From positions 381,166 through 445,165 of the forward strand of contig JADKDT010000003.1 in NCBI GenBank assembly GCA_016714465.1: 64,000 nucleotides of DNA, in the 5' to 3' direction. Below, one piece after another: positions 35,988 through 49,100 of the stretch. The notes beneath the pieces are model-generated. The model was not told the origin of the DNA. It made no database searches and was given only the letters and a program-made list of their open reading frames with translations. The position numbers were made by a program, and so were the translations under genes. This stretch comes from Candidatus Brachythrix odensensis. GTDB taxonomy: Bacteria > Chloroflexota > Anaerolineae > J036 > Brachytrichaceae. Every line of letters begins with the position of its first letter. Position 1 is the first letter of the stretch.

Positions 35988-38900
35988 ATGGTCAATACAC
36001 AGACACGCAATAGCGCGCCAAAAAACAAAACGTTCAGTCGCAACACAGTCGACCGATTCGAGCGAACGAAGCCGGCCAGACTGGCTCGCGGCGGCGCAGC
36101 GCCGGGCCGTCGGCGTCCGATCGCCCTGGTCGTGCTGGCCCAGATCGTGGTGGGGGTGATTGGCGCGTTGCTGGTATTGCAGCCGGAATTGGCAAAGACG
36201 GCGGCGCCGCCGGTGTACGTTGTGCAGATATCGGTGGACGGGCTGAAGCCGCAGCATCTGCAGCAGTTGCTGGACGCGGGGCAGGCGCCGAACTTCGCGA
36301 AGTTGAAAGCGGAGGGGGCGTGGACGTTCAATGCGCGGACGGACTACGACTGGACGATTACGCTGCCAAACCACACGAGCATGCTGACCGGGCGGCCGGT
36401 GAACGACAAGTATTCGACGGTCGGGACAGGCCACCGCTGGACGACAAACACGACCCCGCCAGCGGGGACGACGCTGCACGGGAACGCGGGCTACTACGTG
36501 GCGAGCGCGTTTGACGTGGCCCACGACAACGGGTATGCGACGGGTCTGTATGCGAGCAAGGACAAGTTCGTGGTGTATCGGGACAGCTATAACGCGACGA
36601 ACGGGGCGTTGGACGTGACGGGCGCGGACAACGGGCGGAACAAGATCGATGTGTATGTGAACAACGATCTGAACTCGACGGCGATGTTCGCGGCGTATCT
36701 GACGAACATGAACGCAAACCCGACGAACTATACGTTCCTGCACTTTCACGATCCGGACACAGCGGGGCACGCGAGCGGCTGGGGGAGCACGCCGTATCTG
36801 GACGCGGTGAAGGCAGTGGATGCGAAGCTGGGGCAGATGTTCGCCCAGATTGCGGGGAACGCGCTGATGAACGGGAACACGACGATCATCCTGAGCGCCG
36901 ACCACGGGGGGACGGGGACGGGCCACTCGACCCAGACGGACGCAAACAACTACGTGATCGAGATGATGCTGTGGGGGCCGAATATCCCGGCAAATACGGA
37001 TCTCTATACGCTCAATGGCGCGGCGACAACGAATCCAGGGGCGACAGGGCGGCCGGACTATGCGCTGGGGAGCGGGCAGCCGATACGGAACGGGGACGGG
37101 GGGAACTGCGCGTTGCGGCGACTGGGGCTGAGCGCGACGATTCCGGGGTCGAACATCAATAACCTGACAAATGCGTGCCAACTTGTGCCGCCCCCGGTGA
37201 CCGCCCGATTCGCGGTGGTGGGGGATTTCGGGGCGAACAACAGCACCCCGGCGACGGACGTATCGAATCTGATCCGGGGCTGGAACGTGGACTTCGTGAC
37301 GACGGTTGGGGACAACAACTACTGCACGGGGAACAGCGACGGGTTTGAGGAATTCGACCTGTGCATGGGGCGCTACTACTATGACTTCATGAAGCCCTAC
37401 AGCGGGACGTATGGGGCTGGGGCGAGCGTGAACAAATTCTGGCCGGCGTTGGGGAACCACGACTGGGACGCGGGGATCAACGGGTGGTATGGGTTCATGA
37501 CGCTGCCGAACAACGAGCGGTATTACGAGTTGGTGCGCGGGCCGGTGCACTTCTTCTTTGTGGACAGCGACACGCGGGAACCGGACGGGACGTCAGCGGC
37601 GTCGACCCAGGGGGTGTGGCTGCAGACGCGGCTGGCGGCCTCGACGTCGGCGTGGAAGGTGGTGGTATTCCATCATCCGCCGTATTCGTCGAGCAGCACG
37701 CATGGGAGCTCGGCCTGGATGCAATGGCCGTTCCAGGCGTGGGGGGCGACGGCGGTGTTGAACGGGCACGACCACACGTATGAGCGGATCGTGCAGAACG
37801 GGTTTCCGTATTTCGTGAACGGGCTGGGCGGGAACAGCATCTACAACTTTGGGACGCCGGTGAGCGGGAGCGTGCTGCGCTACAACGGCAACTACGGGGC
37901 GATGCTGGTGACGGCGGACAGCTGCCAGATGACGTATCAGTTCATCACCCGGCTGGGGGCGGTGATCGACACCTACACCCAGACCCAGGCTGCCTGCGCG
38001 ACGCCCACTCCGACGCCGACCCGGACCGCAACAGCGAGCGGGCCGACGGCGACCCCGACGGCCACACCGACATCGACGAGCACGCCGTTGCCGAGCCAAC
38101 AGGTCACCCTGGTGGGGCAGGGCAGCGTGTGGAAGTATCTGGACAACAACAGCGATCAAGGCACGGCCTGGCGAGCGGCGGGATTCAACGACAGCGGGTG
38201 GGCGAGTGGACTGGCGCCATTGGGGTATGACACCGCTTTCCTGGATCCGATCTCGACGACGGTGAGCTATGGCGGGAACGCCAGCGCCAAGTACATCACC
38301 ACCTATTTCCGGAGGGTGTTTACGGTAGGAGATCCGGCAGCGATCACAAGTGCGACGCTGAACCTGAGGCGCGACGACGGCGCGGTGGTGTATCTGAACG
38401 GGACGGAGGTGGCGCGCAGCAACATGCCGACAGGGGCTGTGGTCAGAAGCACGTTGGCCGTAGCAGCATTGAGCGGAACGGACGAGACCACCTTCTTTCC
38501 ATTCGCAATCCCCACAAATGGCTTTGTGGCAGGCAGCAACATCCTGGCCGTCGAGATTCACCAGGCGAACGTGACGAGCAGCGACCTGGCCTTTGATCTC
38601 AGCCTGATCACCAGTCAAACGATACCGTCCGCAACGGCGACCCCGACGAACACGCCCACCGGTACGCCGACGGCGACGCCAACCCGCACGCCGACAAACA
38701 CGCCCGTGCCGCCGACGGCGACCCCGACCACACGCCCGTGCCGCCGACGGCGACCCCGACCAACACGCCCGTGCCGCCGACGGCGACCCCGACCAATACG
38801 CCGGTGCCGCCCACGGCGACCCCGACCAATACGCCCGTGCCGCCAACCGCGACACCGACGAACACGCCGGTGCCGCCGACCGCGACATCGACCAATACGC

Positions 38901-40707
38901 CGGTGCCGTCCGGCGTGCCGACCACGCTGCTCGCCGCGGGCAACGTGTGGAAATACCTCGATAACGGCACCGATCAGGGTACTGGCTGGCAGTCCCTCGG
39001 CTTCGGCGATGGCGGATGGGCCAGCGGGCCAGCGCCGCTTGGTTATGGCGATCCGGTGTCGACCACCGTAAGCTATGGGCCGGATACGAATAACAAATAC
39101 ATCACCACCTACTTCCGTCGGACATTCAATATCGGCAACCCTGCTGATTACAACACGCTGGCGCTTAGCCTTCGGCGCGATGACGGCGCAGTGGTTTACA
39201 TCAACGGCGTCGAGGTAGCGCGCAGCAACATGCCAACCGGCGCGGTAGATTATTTGACCTTGGCGCCAGCCTTCGCAGCCGATGATGGCGTCACTTACTT
39301 CCCTTTCAGCGTGTCCAGTAGCGTGCTGGCGCCGGGGGATAACATCGTGGCGGTCGAGATTCACCAGAATCTTGGCACCAGCAGCGATTTGCGCTTTGAT
39401 CTGGCCGTGACCGCGAACTACAGCGGGCCCACACCGACGCCGGTCCCGCCGACGGCGACCCCGACCAACACGCCCGTGCCGCCGACCGCCACCCCGACCA
39501 ATACGCCGGTGCCGCCCACGGCCACCCCGACGAATACGCCGGTGCCGCCCACGGCCACCCCGACGAACACGCCCGTGCCGCCGACGGCCACCCCGACGAA
39601 TACGCCCGTGCCGCCCACGGCCACCCCGACCAACACGCCCGTGCCGCCCACGGCCACCCCGACCGACACGCCCGTGCCGCCCACGGCGACCCCGACCAAT
39701 ACGCCGGTGCCGCCCACGGCCACCCCGACCGACACGCCCGTGCCGCCGACGGCAACGCCGACCGACACGCCCGTGCCGCCGACGGCGACCGCGACGAATA
39801 CGCCGGTGCCGCCGACGGCAACCCCGACGAACACGCCCGTCCCGCCGACCGCCACCCCGACGAATACGCCGGTGCCGCCAACCGCCACCCCAACGAATAC
39901 GCCGGTCCCGCCAACCGCGACCCCAACCAATACGCCGGTCCCGCCGACCGCGACCCCGACCAATACGCCGGTCCCGCCGACCGCGACCCCAACCAATACG
40001 CCGGTGCCGCCCACCGCCACCCCAACCAACACGCCGGCCGCCCACCGGACGCCCACGGCGACATCGACCCCAACAGCCACGCCCACCGGTTTGCCGGCGG
40101 GCTGGACAACCACGGATATCGGGGCCCGGGTGCTACGGGCTCTACCGCCTTCAACGGTTTGACCTGGACCATCAATGGGGGCGGCACCGACATCTGGGGC
40201 ACAAACGACAAATTCCGCTACACCTATCAAACGGCCAGTGGCGATACGACAATCATCGCCCGCGTAACCAGCGTCCAGAACACCAACGCATGGGCCAAGG
40301 CTGGCGTGATGTTCCGGAACGGCACGGCGGCGAACGCCAAATTCGCGATGGTCATCGCGCGGCCGGATGGCCAGGTGGCCTTCCAGTGGCGGACAAGCAC
40401 AGGCGGCAGCGCCAGCTGGACCGGCGCCCTGGCCGGTGGAACGACCAAACCGAAGTGGCTGAAGCTGACCCGCAGTGGGAACGTCTTCCGCGCTTACTAC
40501 AGCACAGCGACGGGCACACCGACCAGTTGGACGCAGGTCGGAAACGGCGTGACGGTGACGATGGCGACGCCGAAGGTCGGGCTGGCGCTCACCTCACACA
40601 ACAACAGCGTACTGTGCGCCGCCACCTTCACGAATGTCAGCGTGAGCAGTGGCGCGCTTCTGAAGTCCAGGCCCGATCTCTTTGCTCAGCTTTGGGGACT
40701 GCCTTGA
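35988..40707 (+). CDS. Mosaic ecto-phosphatase: NPP phosphodiesterase + purple-acid-phosphatase-like + jelly rolls + laminin-like domain
   Basis: About 1,570 residues if two frame breaks (~38725, ~40130) are repaired. A signal anchor (IALVVLAQIVVGVIGALLVL) is followed by the NPP domain (36205-37170: TITLPNHTSMLTG, HDPDTAGHASGWG, SADHGGTGTGHS). Next comes a calcineurin-like domain of purple-acid-phosphatase type (37200-37970: VVGDFG, VGDNNY, GNHDWD, HHPPYSS, GHDHTYER). A jelly-roll domain (38098-38620: GSVWKYLDNNSDQGTAW, LRRDDGAVVYLNGTEVARS), a Thr-Pro linker, a second diverged jelly roll (38935-39415), a long linker and a DUF1349-like domain (40100-40665) complete it. Two different phosphatase folds on one exported chain suggest scavenging of phosphate from nucleotides and esters. 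Near-identical stretches occur in the next gene. Confidence 0.82.
38638..38925 (+). repeat. Thr-Pro linker tract
   Basis: Encodes PTNTPVPPTAT repeats; one indel near 38725 changes frame between the two long reading frames. Confidence 0.8.
39430..40090 (+). repeat. Long Thr-Pro linker tract
   Basis: About 20 consecutive units of 30-33 bases encode TPVPPTATPTN. Antisense translations (GVAVGGTGVFV) form long open frames but are artefacts. Confidence 0.9.
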
Positions 40708-40806
40708 ATGTGACCCACTGAACGCACGGTCGCCGACTCGCCGGGAGGCCAGCCTGTTGGCGTCGATACTCCCAATGCGGGTCATCCGCGTTCTAATCGA
40801 GACTGA

Positions 40807-43800
40807 ATGTCCGCCATCATCAGACCTGCAACAAAGGGCGCGCCGCCACGAAATGTGGCGGCGCCGGCTGGTCGTAGGCGTTCAATCGCCCTGGTTGTTG
40901 GAGCGCAGATCGTAGTGGGGGTGATCGGCGCGTTGCTGGTATTGCAGCCGGAGTTGGTGAAGACGGCGGCACCGCCGGTGTACGTGGTGCACATTTCGGT
41001 GGACGGGCTGAAGCCGCAGTATCTGCAGCAGTTGCTGGACGCGGGGCAGGCGCCGAACTTCGCGAAGTTGAAGGCGGAGGGGGCGTGGACGTTCAACGCC
41101 CGGACAGACTACGACTGGACGATCACGCTGCCAAACCACACGAGCATGCTGACCGGGCGGCCGGTGAACGATAAGTATTCGACGACGGGGACAGGCCACC
41201 GCTGGACGACGAACACGACCCCGCCGGCGGGGACGACCCTGCACGGGAACGCGGGCTATTACGTGGCGAGCGCGTTTGACGTGGCCCACGACAACGGATA
41301 TTCGACGGGTCTGTATGCGAGCAAGGACAAGTTCGTGGTGTATCGGGACAGCTACGACGCGACGAACGGGGCGTTGGACGTAACGGGCGCGGACAACGGG
41401 CGGAACAAGATCGACGTGTATGTGAACTACGATCTGAATTCGACATCGATGTTCGCGGCGTATCTGACGAACATGAACGCGAACCCGACGAACTACACGT
41501 TCGTGCACTTCAACGATCCGGACACGGCGGGGCACGCGAGTAGCTGGGGGAGCACGCAGTATCTGGACGCAGTGAAGGCGGTAGACGGGAAGCTGGGGCA
41601 GATGTTTGCCCAGATCGCGGGGAGCGCGCTGATGAACGGGAACACGACGATCATCCTGAGCGCCGACCACGGGGGAACGGGGACGGGCCACTCGACGCAG
41701 TCGGACCCAGCCAACTACGTGATCGAGATGATGCTGTGGGGGCCGAATATCCCGGCAAATACGGATCTGTATACGCTCAACGGCGGGTTGACGACCGATC
41801 CCGGGGCGACAGGGCGGCCGGACTATGCGCTGGGGAGCGGGCAGCCGATACGGAACGGGGATGGTGGGAACTGCGCGTTGCGGCGATTGGGGCTGAGCGC
41901 GACGATTCCGGGGTCGAACAACATCAATGCAACCTGACGAACTGCGTGCCGGCGACTTGCGCCACCCGCGGCGACCGCCCGATTCGCGGTGGTGGGGGAT
42001 TTCGGGGCGAACAACAGCACCCCGGCGACGGACGTATCGAACCTGATCCGCGGGTGGAACGTGGACTTCGTGACGACGGTTGGGGACAACAACTACTGCA
42101 CGGGGAACAGCGACGGGTTTGAGGAGTTCGACCTGTGCATGGGGCGCTACTACTATGATTTCATGAAGCCCTACAGCGGGACGTATGGGGCTGGGGCGAG
42201 CGTGAACAAATTCTGGCCGGCGTTGGGGAACCACGACTGGGACGCGGGGATCAACGGATGGTATGGGTTCATGACCCTGCCGAACAACGAGCGGTATTAC
42301 GAGCTGGTGCGGGGGCCGGTGCACTTCTTCTTTGTGGACAGCGACACCCGGGAACCGGATGGGACGTCGGCGGCGTCGACCCAGGGGGTGTGGCTGCAAA
42401 CGCGGCTGGCGGCCTCGACGTCGGCGTGGAAGGTGGTGGTATTTCATCACCCGCCGTATTCGTCGAGCAGCACGCATGGGAGCTCGGCCTGGATGCAATG
42501 GCCGTTCCAGGCGTGGGGGGCGACGGCGGTGTTGAACGGCCACGACCACACGTATGAGCGGATCGTGCAGAACGGGTTTCCGTATTTCGTGAACGGGCTG
42601 GGCGGGCACAGCATCTACAACTTTGGGACGCCGGTGAGCGGGAGCGTGCTGCGCTACAACGGCAACTACGGGGCGATGCTGGTGACGGCGGACAGCTGCC
42701 AGATGACGTATCAGTTCATCACCCGGCTGGGGGCGGTGATCGACACCTACACCCAGACCCAGGCTGCCTGCGCGACGCCCACTCCGACGCCGACTCTGAC
42801 ACCGACGGCAACGCGGACCGCGACACCGACGGCAACGCGGACCGCGACCGTGACTCCGACACCGACGGCGACGCCCACCGCGATTTCGGCAGCGCCACCG
42901 GTTTACGTGGTGCACATTTCGGTGGACGGGCTGAAGCCGCAGCATCTGCAGCAGTTGCTGGACGCGGGGCAGGCGCCGAACTTCGCGAAGTTGAAGGCGG
43001 AGGGGGCGTGGACGTTCAACGCTCGGACGGACTACGACTGGACGATCACGCTGCCAAACCACACGAGCATGCTGACCGGGCGGCCGGTGAACGACAAGTA
43101 TTCGACGGTGGGGACAGGCCACCGCTGGACGACGAACACGACCCCGCCGGCGGGGACGACGCTGCATGGGAACGCGGGCTACTACGTGGCGAGCGCGTTT
43201 GACGTGGCCCACGACAACGGGTATTCGACGGGTCTGTATGCGAGCAAGGACAAGTTCGTGGTGTATCGGGACAGCTACGACGCGACGAACGGGGCGTTGG
43301 ACGTAACGGGCGCGGACAACGGGCGGAACAAGATCGATGTGTATGTGAACTACGATCTAAATTCGACCTCGATGTTCGCGGCGTATCTGGCGAACATGAA
43401 CGCGAACCCGACGAACTATACGTTCGTGCACTTTCACGATCCGGACACGGCGGGGCACGCGAGCGGCTGGGGGAGCGCGCCGTATCTGGACGCGGTGAAG
43501 GCGGTGGATGCGAAGCTGGGGCAGATGTTCGCCCAGATTGCGGGGAACGCGCTGATGAACGGGAACACGACGATCATCCTGAGCGCCGACCACGGGGGAA
43601 CGGGGACAGGCCACTCGACGGAGTCGGACGCAGCCAACTACGTGATCGAGATGATGCTGTGGGGGCCGAACATCCCGGCGAACACAAACATGTATGTGTT
43701 GAACGGCGGGTTGACGACCGATCCCGGGGCGACGGGGCGGCCGGACTACGCGCTGGGGAGCGGGCAGCCGATTCGAAACGGGGATGGTGGGAACTGCGCG

Positions 43801-46120
43801 TTGCGGCGATTGGGGCTGAGCGCGACGATTCCGGGGTCAAGCATCAACAACTTGACGAATGTGTGCGAGCTGGTGGCGCTGCCCGCGACGCCAACCCCGA
43901 CTCCGACCGCGACGGCGACCGCGACTTCGACACGGGGGGCGCCAGGGCCCGGGCCGGGGCGCGGCCCCTCCCGGCCCGACGGCGACCGCGACCGCAACTG
44001 CGAGTGGTCCAACGTCGACCCCGACGGCCACACCGACGTCGACGAGCACGCCGCTGCCGAGTCAACAGGTCACGCTGGTGGGGCAGGGGAGCGTGTGGAA
44101 GTATCTGGACAACAACAGCGATCAAGGCACGGCCTGGCGAGCGGCGGGATTCAACGACAGCGGGTGGGCGAGCGGGCTGGCGCCGTTGGGGTATGACACG
44201 GCCTTTCTCGACCCGATCTCGACGACGGTGAGCTATGGCGGGAACGCCAGCGCCAAGTACATCACGACCTATTTCCGGAGGGTGTTTGCGGTGGGAGATC
44301 CGGGGGCGATCACCAGCGCGACCCTGAACCTGCGGCGCGACGACGGCGCAGTGGTGTATCTAAACGGGACGGAGGTGGCGCGCAGCAACATGCCGGCTGG
44401 GGCTGTGGTCACAAGCACGTTTGCCCTCGTCGTGGTTGGCGGAGCGGACGAAACGACCTTCTTTCCATTCGCGATTCCGACGAATGCCTTTGTGGCGGGC
44501 AGCAACATTCTGGCCGTGGAGATTCACCAGGCGAACCTGACGAGCAGCGATCTGGCCTTTGATCTGAGCCTGATCACGACGCAGACGGTATCGCCGGCAA
44601 CGGCGACTCCGACGAATACGCCCACCGGTACGCCGACGGCCACCCCGACGGATACGCCCACGGCCACCCCGACGGATACGCCCACGGCCACCCCGACGGA
44701 TACGCCCACGGCCACCCCGACGGATACGCCCACGGCCACCCCGACGGATACGCCCACGGCCACCCCGACGGATACGCCCACGGCCACCCCGACGGATACG
44801 CCCACGGCAACCCCGACGATACGCCCACGGCCACGCCGACGGATACGCCGACGGCCACGCCGACGGATACGCCCACGGCCACCCCGACGACACGCCCCGG
44901 CCACCCCGACCGACACGCCCACGCACCCACCGGCACGCCGACGAACACGCCCACGAACACGCCCACGGCGACGCCGACGGCCACCCCGACCGACACGCCC
45001 ACGGCCACGCCGACCGACACGCCCACGGCCACGCCGACGGCCACGCCGACCGACACGCCCACGGCGACGCCGACCGACACGCCCACGGCGACGCCCACGG
45101 CCACCCCGACCGACACGCCCACGGCCACGCCGACCGACACCGATACGCCGACCGACACGCCCACGGCGACGCCGACGGCCACCCCGACGAATACGCCCAC
45201 GGCCACGCCGACCGACACGCCCACGGCGACGCCGACGGCCACGCCCACCGACACGCCCACGGCCACGCCCACGGCCACCCCGACGAATACGCCCACGGCC
45301 ACGCCGACGGACACGCCCACGGCCACCCCGACGGACACGCCCACGGCGACGCCGACGGACACGCCCACGGCCACGCCGACCGACACGCCCACGGCCACGC
45401 CGACCGACACGCCCACGGCGACGCCGACCGACACGCCCACGGCCACGCCGACCGACACGCCCACGGCCACGCCGACCGACACGCCCACGGCCACCCCGAC
45501 CGACACGCCCACGGCGACGCCGACCGACACGCCCACGGCCACGCCGACGGACACGCCCACGGCCACGCCGACGGACACGCCCAGGCCAGCCACCGACACG
45601 CCCACGCCACGCCGACGGCCACGCCACGGACACCCACGCCACCCGACGACACGCCCACCCGCACCCCACGTCGACTCCGACGCCGGAGGCACTGCCCGAT
45701 CAGTTCGAGCCGAACGACACCCCAGGGCAGGCCTATCCTTGCTTGCTCGATCAACCCGTCGCGTTGACCCTGCACTTCCCGGCCGATGAAGATTGGTGCG
45801 TGTTCACCAGCCAGGCCGGTGTGTGGTACGTCATCGAGACGTCCCAGCTGTCGCCCGAAATCGACACGCTGCTGTCGCTGTTTGCCGCAGACGGGACCAC
45901 CCTGCTGGCCGAGGATGACAACGGCGGCGGAGGCGCGGCTTCGCGCATCCTGCGCGCGTTGCCAAACGGTTCGCACTATGTTCGGGTGCGGGGCGTCGGC
46001 GCGGGCCGCCTATCGCCGCGAGTTGCAAATATTTCTCTTGTCGGCTATACTCTTGGAATCCGGGGGGCGACCGCGCCCCATTCTGCATTCTTACCCGTTG
46101 CGCAACGGCCGGGGCCCTGA
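40807..46120 (+). CDS. Mosaic ecto-phosphatase with two NPP domains, a purple-acid-phosphatase-like domain, a jelly roll and a PPC-like C-terminus (frameshifted)
   Basis: About 1,770 residues if repaired. A signal anchor (IALVVGAQIVVGVIGALLVL) is followed by NPP domain 1 (40970-41930). A frame break at ~41935 precedes a purple-acid-phosphatase-like domain (41985-42770). A short linker leads to NPP domain 2 (42890-43850), a break at ~43925 and a jelly roll (44060-44590). A very long TATPTDTP linker (44600-45690, several breaks) is followed by a pre-peptidase-C-like domain (EPNDTPGQAYPC, FPADEDWCVFTSQ, LLAEDDNGGGGASR-type Ca-binding turn) ending SAFLPVAQRPGP. Both NPP copies keep the nucleophile and all metal ligands. 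Large parts are almost identical at the DNA level to the previous gene, implying recent duplication or gene conversion. Confidence 0.8.
44600..45690 (+). repeat. TATPTDTP tandem repeat tract
   Basis: Built from 24-base units (ACGGCCACCCCGACGGATAC then GCCC), about eight near-identical copies at 44635-44815, then degenerate copies to 45690. Several indels, especially near 44815, 44890 and 45580-45660, break the frame; such a tract is also prone to assembly error. Confidence 0.88.
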
Positions 46121-46180
46121 ATCGTTTAATCTACTTCTTGATTGAAGTCTGTTCTTTTGATTTGTTGGAGAGGGAAAACA

Positions 46181-49100
46181 ATGTTCACACGCAAACCGCA
46201 TCACCCGGCCACGATTGAGCGCGTTGCTCGCCTGACCGCCGCGCTGCTCCTGTCGCTGTCCTCGATGGCGCCGGCGATTCGGCCGGTCGCAATTGGCGCC
46301 ATCGCGGGTGCTGCTGTGGGCGCTGTGATGGCATTCCGCCCGCCATTGCTGGACCCCCTGCTTGGCGCGCCGAAGAGCGCATTTGCTTTTGACCCCAACT
46401 TGCCGCCCGGCGCGCGCCAGGCCGACTACTGCTATGGCCTGAACGACAACGGGAACATTGTGGTGGTGTTCAATCGGATTACCGCGACCCTCGCGAACCC
46501 CGGAATCGCGTATACCGCCACGCTGGATGGGCTGGACTCCGGGACTAATGAAGGTAGTACCTTCGATCCGGCGACCGGCATCTTTTACGTCCTGGATCAA
46601 AACACCAGTCCTGATCGGTTAGTCGAAGTCAGCCTTCTGCCGGGTGGTTTCATCACGGTGACTGAGATTGGGACCGGGGGTCTGACGACTCCCACGACTC
46701 CCGCAGCCCAGCCTGGGATTGGCATTGGCCTCACGGGAAATGAGGGCGCCGGCACGAACCGTGTAACAGGTATCACGATTGACCCCGCAAACGGGCAGAT
46801 GTATGGCATTACCTCTGACCGCTATTTGTTCAAGATCAACAAGGCGACTGGAAAGGTCGTTCCCCTGGGGATGAATGGTGGAACGGTCGACTGGGTACGG
46901 ATCGACCTAACCGCCGGTGGTGTCTTCGGCAGCAACGGCGAGATCGAGGACCTCGCCTTCGACCCGACAACCGGCCGACTGTATATTGTTCTGGAGGACC
47001 CCGAAGGTTCGCAGTTTGGGTATGTCCAGGAAATCAATCCCAATACGGGTGCGCTGATCGGCTCCAGGCTCGGTCCGATCGGTGATGCCGGTGATGGCAG
47101 CCCTGGGCAGCCCGGCCCAAACACAGGGAATGAAGAAGCGGAGACGGAAGGAATGACGTTTGCCGGCGATGGCACCCTCTATATCTCTTTGGGTGACAAC
47201 GGTATCGCCGCCAACGATGGACGTATCATTCGGATCACCCGCACAGCCGGCAGCCCGTTAACTGACGCTCAAATTGAGAACGGCCAGTTACTCACGACGC
47301 TTCCGCAATACACGGATCTCGAGAATCCCGCCAATCAGAGCAAAGACTACGAGTCCATCTCGTGTAACTCGGGTGGAACCGTAGTTCTCGCCCTCAACAA
47401 GACCCATTCGCCGGCGAGTCCGACGTTTGGTCAGCAGATCACCTTCACGGTGCAGGTCACCAACACCGGCGATTTCACTTCATCGGCGCAAATAGTGGAC
47501 AACGTGCCGCCCCAGATCGCGGTCTCAGCGTGGTCCTGCGCGATCCGGCCAACGGGTGTGTGTACACCCGCCTCTGGCGCCACGAACGCAATTGCTGTTG
47601 CAGGGCTTATTCCGCCCATTTCCGGCACGCTTACATTGCTGATCACGGGAACGGTTGTGTCTATCGCTGCCCCGGTCATTACCAATACGGCGACGGTTAC
47701 CGAGACGGTCTACCCGGAGGATCCGTTCGACAACACGGATTCCGATCCGGTGCCACTGGCGCGTGACTTTGGTGACGCGAGCGGGACAAACTATCCAACC
47801 CTGGCCACGGAAAACGGCGCGCAGCACGTGATCTCGCCGACGTTTTTCATGGGTGCCCTCATTGATGCTGAACTGGGCACGCTCGAGAACCCAATCGCCA
47901 CCGCCGATGATGCAAACAACCTCGACGACGAGGACGGCGTGACCTTTGGCACGCTGACTCGTGGCGCGAATGGCACGGTTGACATTGTTGTCGCCGGCGG
48001 CAGCGGGTTTATCAACTTGTGGATTGACCTGAACGGGGACGGCGACTGGAGCGATCCCGGCGAACAACTGCTTACGAATCAGGCCGTCGTCGCGGGCGTT
48101 AACAACTTGAATGTGACGATCCCGCCCGGTGCGACTGCCGGCCTGACGTCTGCGCGTGTGCGCTTGACGTCGGCATCGGTCGTTGGCCCCAGCCCGGCGG
48201 GCCTGCTGCCGGATGGCGAGGTCGAAGACTATCAGGTGACGATCTTGAATGCGGCGACGAATACCCCGACCAACACGCCAACCGCGTCGCCGACTAACAC
48301 GCCGACTGCGACACGCACGCCGACGAATACCCCGACCAACACGCCGACCGCGTCGCCGACAAACACGCCGACTGCGACACGCACGCCGACGAACACCCCA
48401 ACCAACACCCCGACTAACACCGTCCGCCGACGCCACCCGACGCCGACGCCAACGAACTCACCCACCAACACGCCAACGCCGACCAACACCCCAACCAACA
48501 CGCCAACGGCAACGGCAGTTCCGCCGACTGACACACCGACGCCGACGCCAACGAACTCACCCACCAACACGCCGACACCGACCAATACGGCGACGAACAC
48601 GCCAACGCCGACGAGTACGCCGACCAGCACACCGACCAGCACACCCATCCCGCTGAACAGCTCGATTGGTGGGCTCGTCTATGTCGACACCTTCGCCCAA
48701 AATGACGGGGCCTACAACGTCGGCGAGCCGCCGGTTGCGGGCGTGCTCATCACCTTGACGGGAGTGACCGTCGGCGGAGCGCCCGTGCTTCTGACGACCA
48801 ACACGGACGCCAGTGGCTACTACACCTTCACCGGGCTGGCCCCGGGGATCTATACCGTGACCGAGCAGCAGCCATCGCAGTGGGTGGATGACCTCGACAC
48901 GCTCGGAAGCTCCGGCGGCACCTTGGGTAACGATGTGATCGGTGGGATTGCCTTGCCACCGAACACCCCGGCCACCGGTTACGACTTCGGCGAGCAGGGC
49001 GTCACCATCGGCGACCTGGCCTGGGCCGACTTGAACGGCAATGGCCAGCAAGACGGTGGCGGCGAGACCGGTATTTCTGGCGTGCAGGTGACGCTGAATA

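Noticed and set aside
44600..45690. CRISPR-like array of short repeats
   Set aside because: The 24-base units are contiguous, without unique spacers, and encode a Thr-Pro linker in frame with flanking domains.
38615..45692. Long minus-strand open frames (Gly-Val-Ala-Val or Arg-rich) opposite the phosphatase genes and Thr-Pro tracts, up to 776 residues
   Set aside because: They are antisense shadows of GC-rich low-complexity coding DNA: composition is extreme, there is no domain, start site or signal, and the plus strand has clear conserved enzymes.
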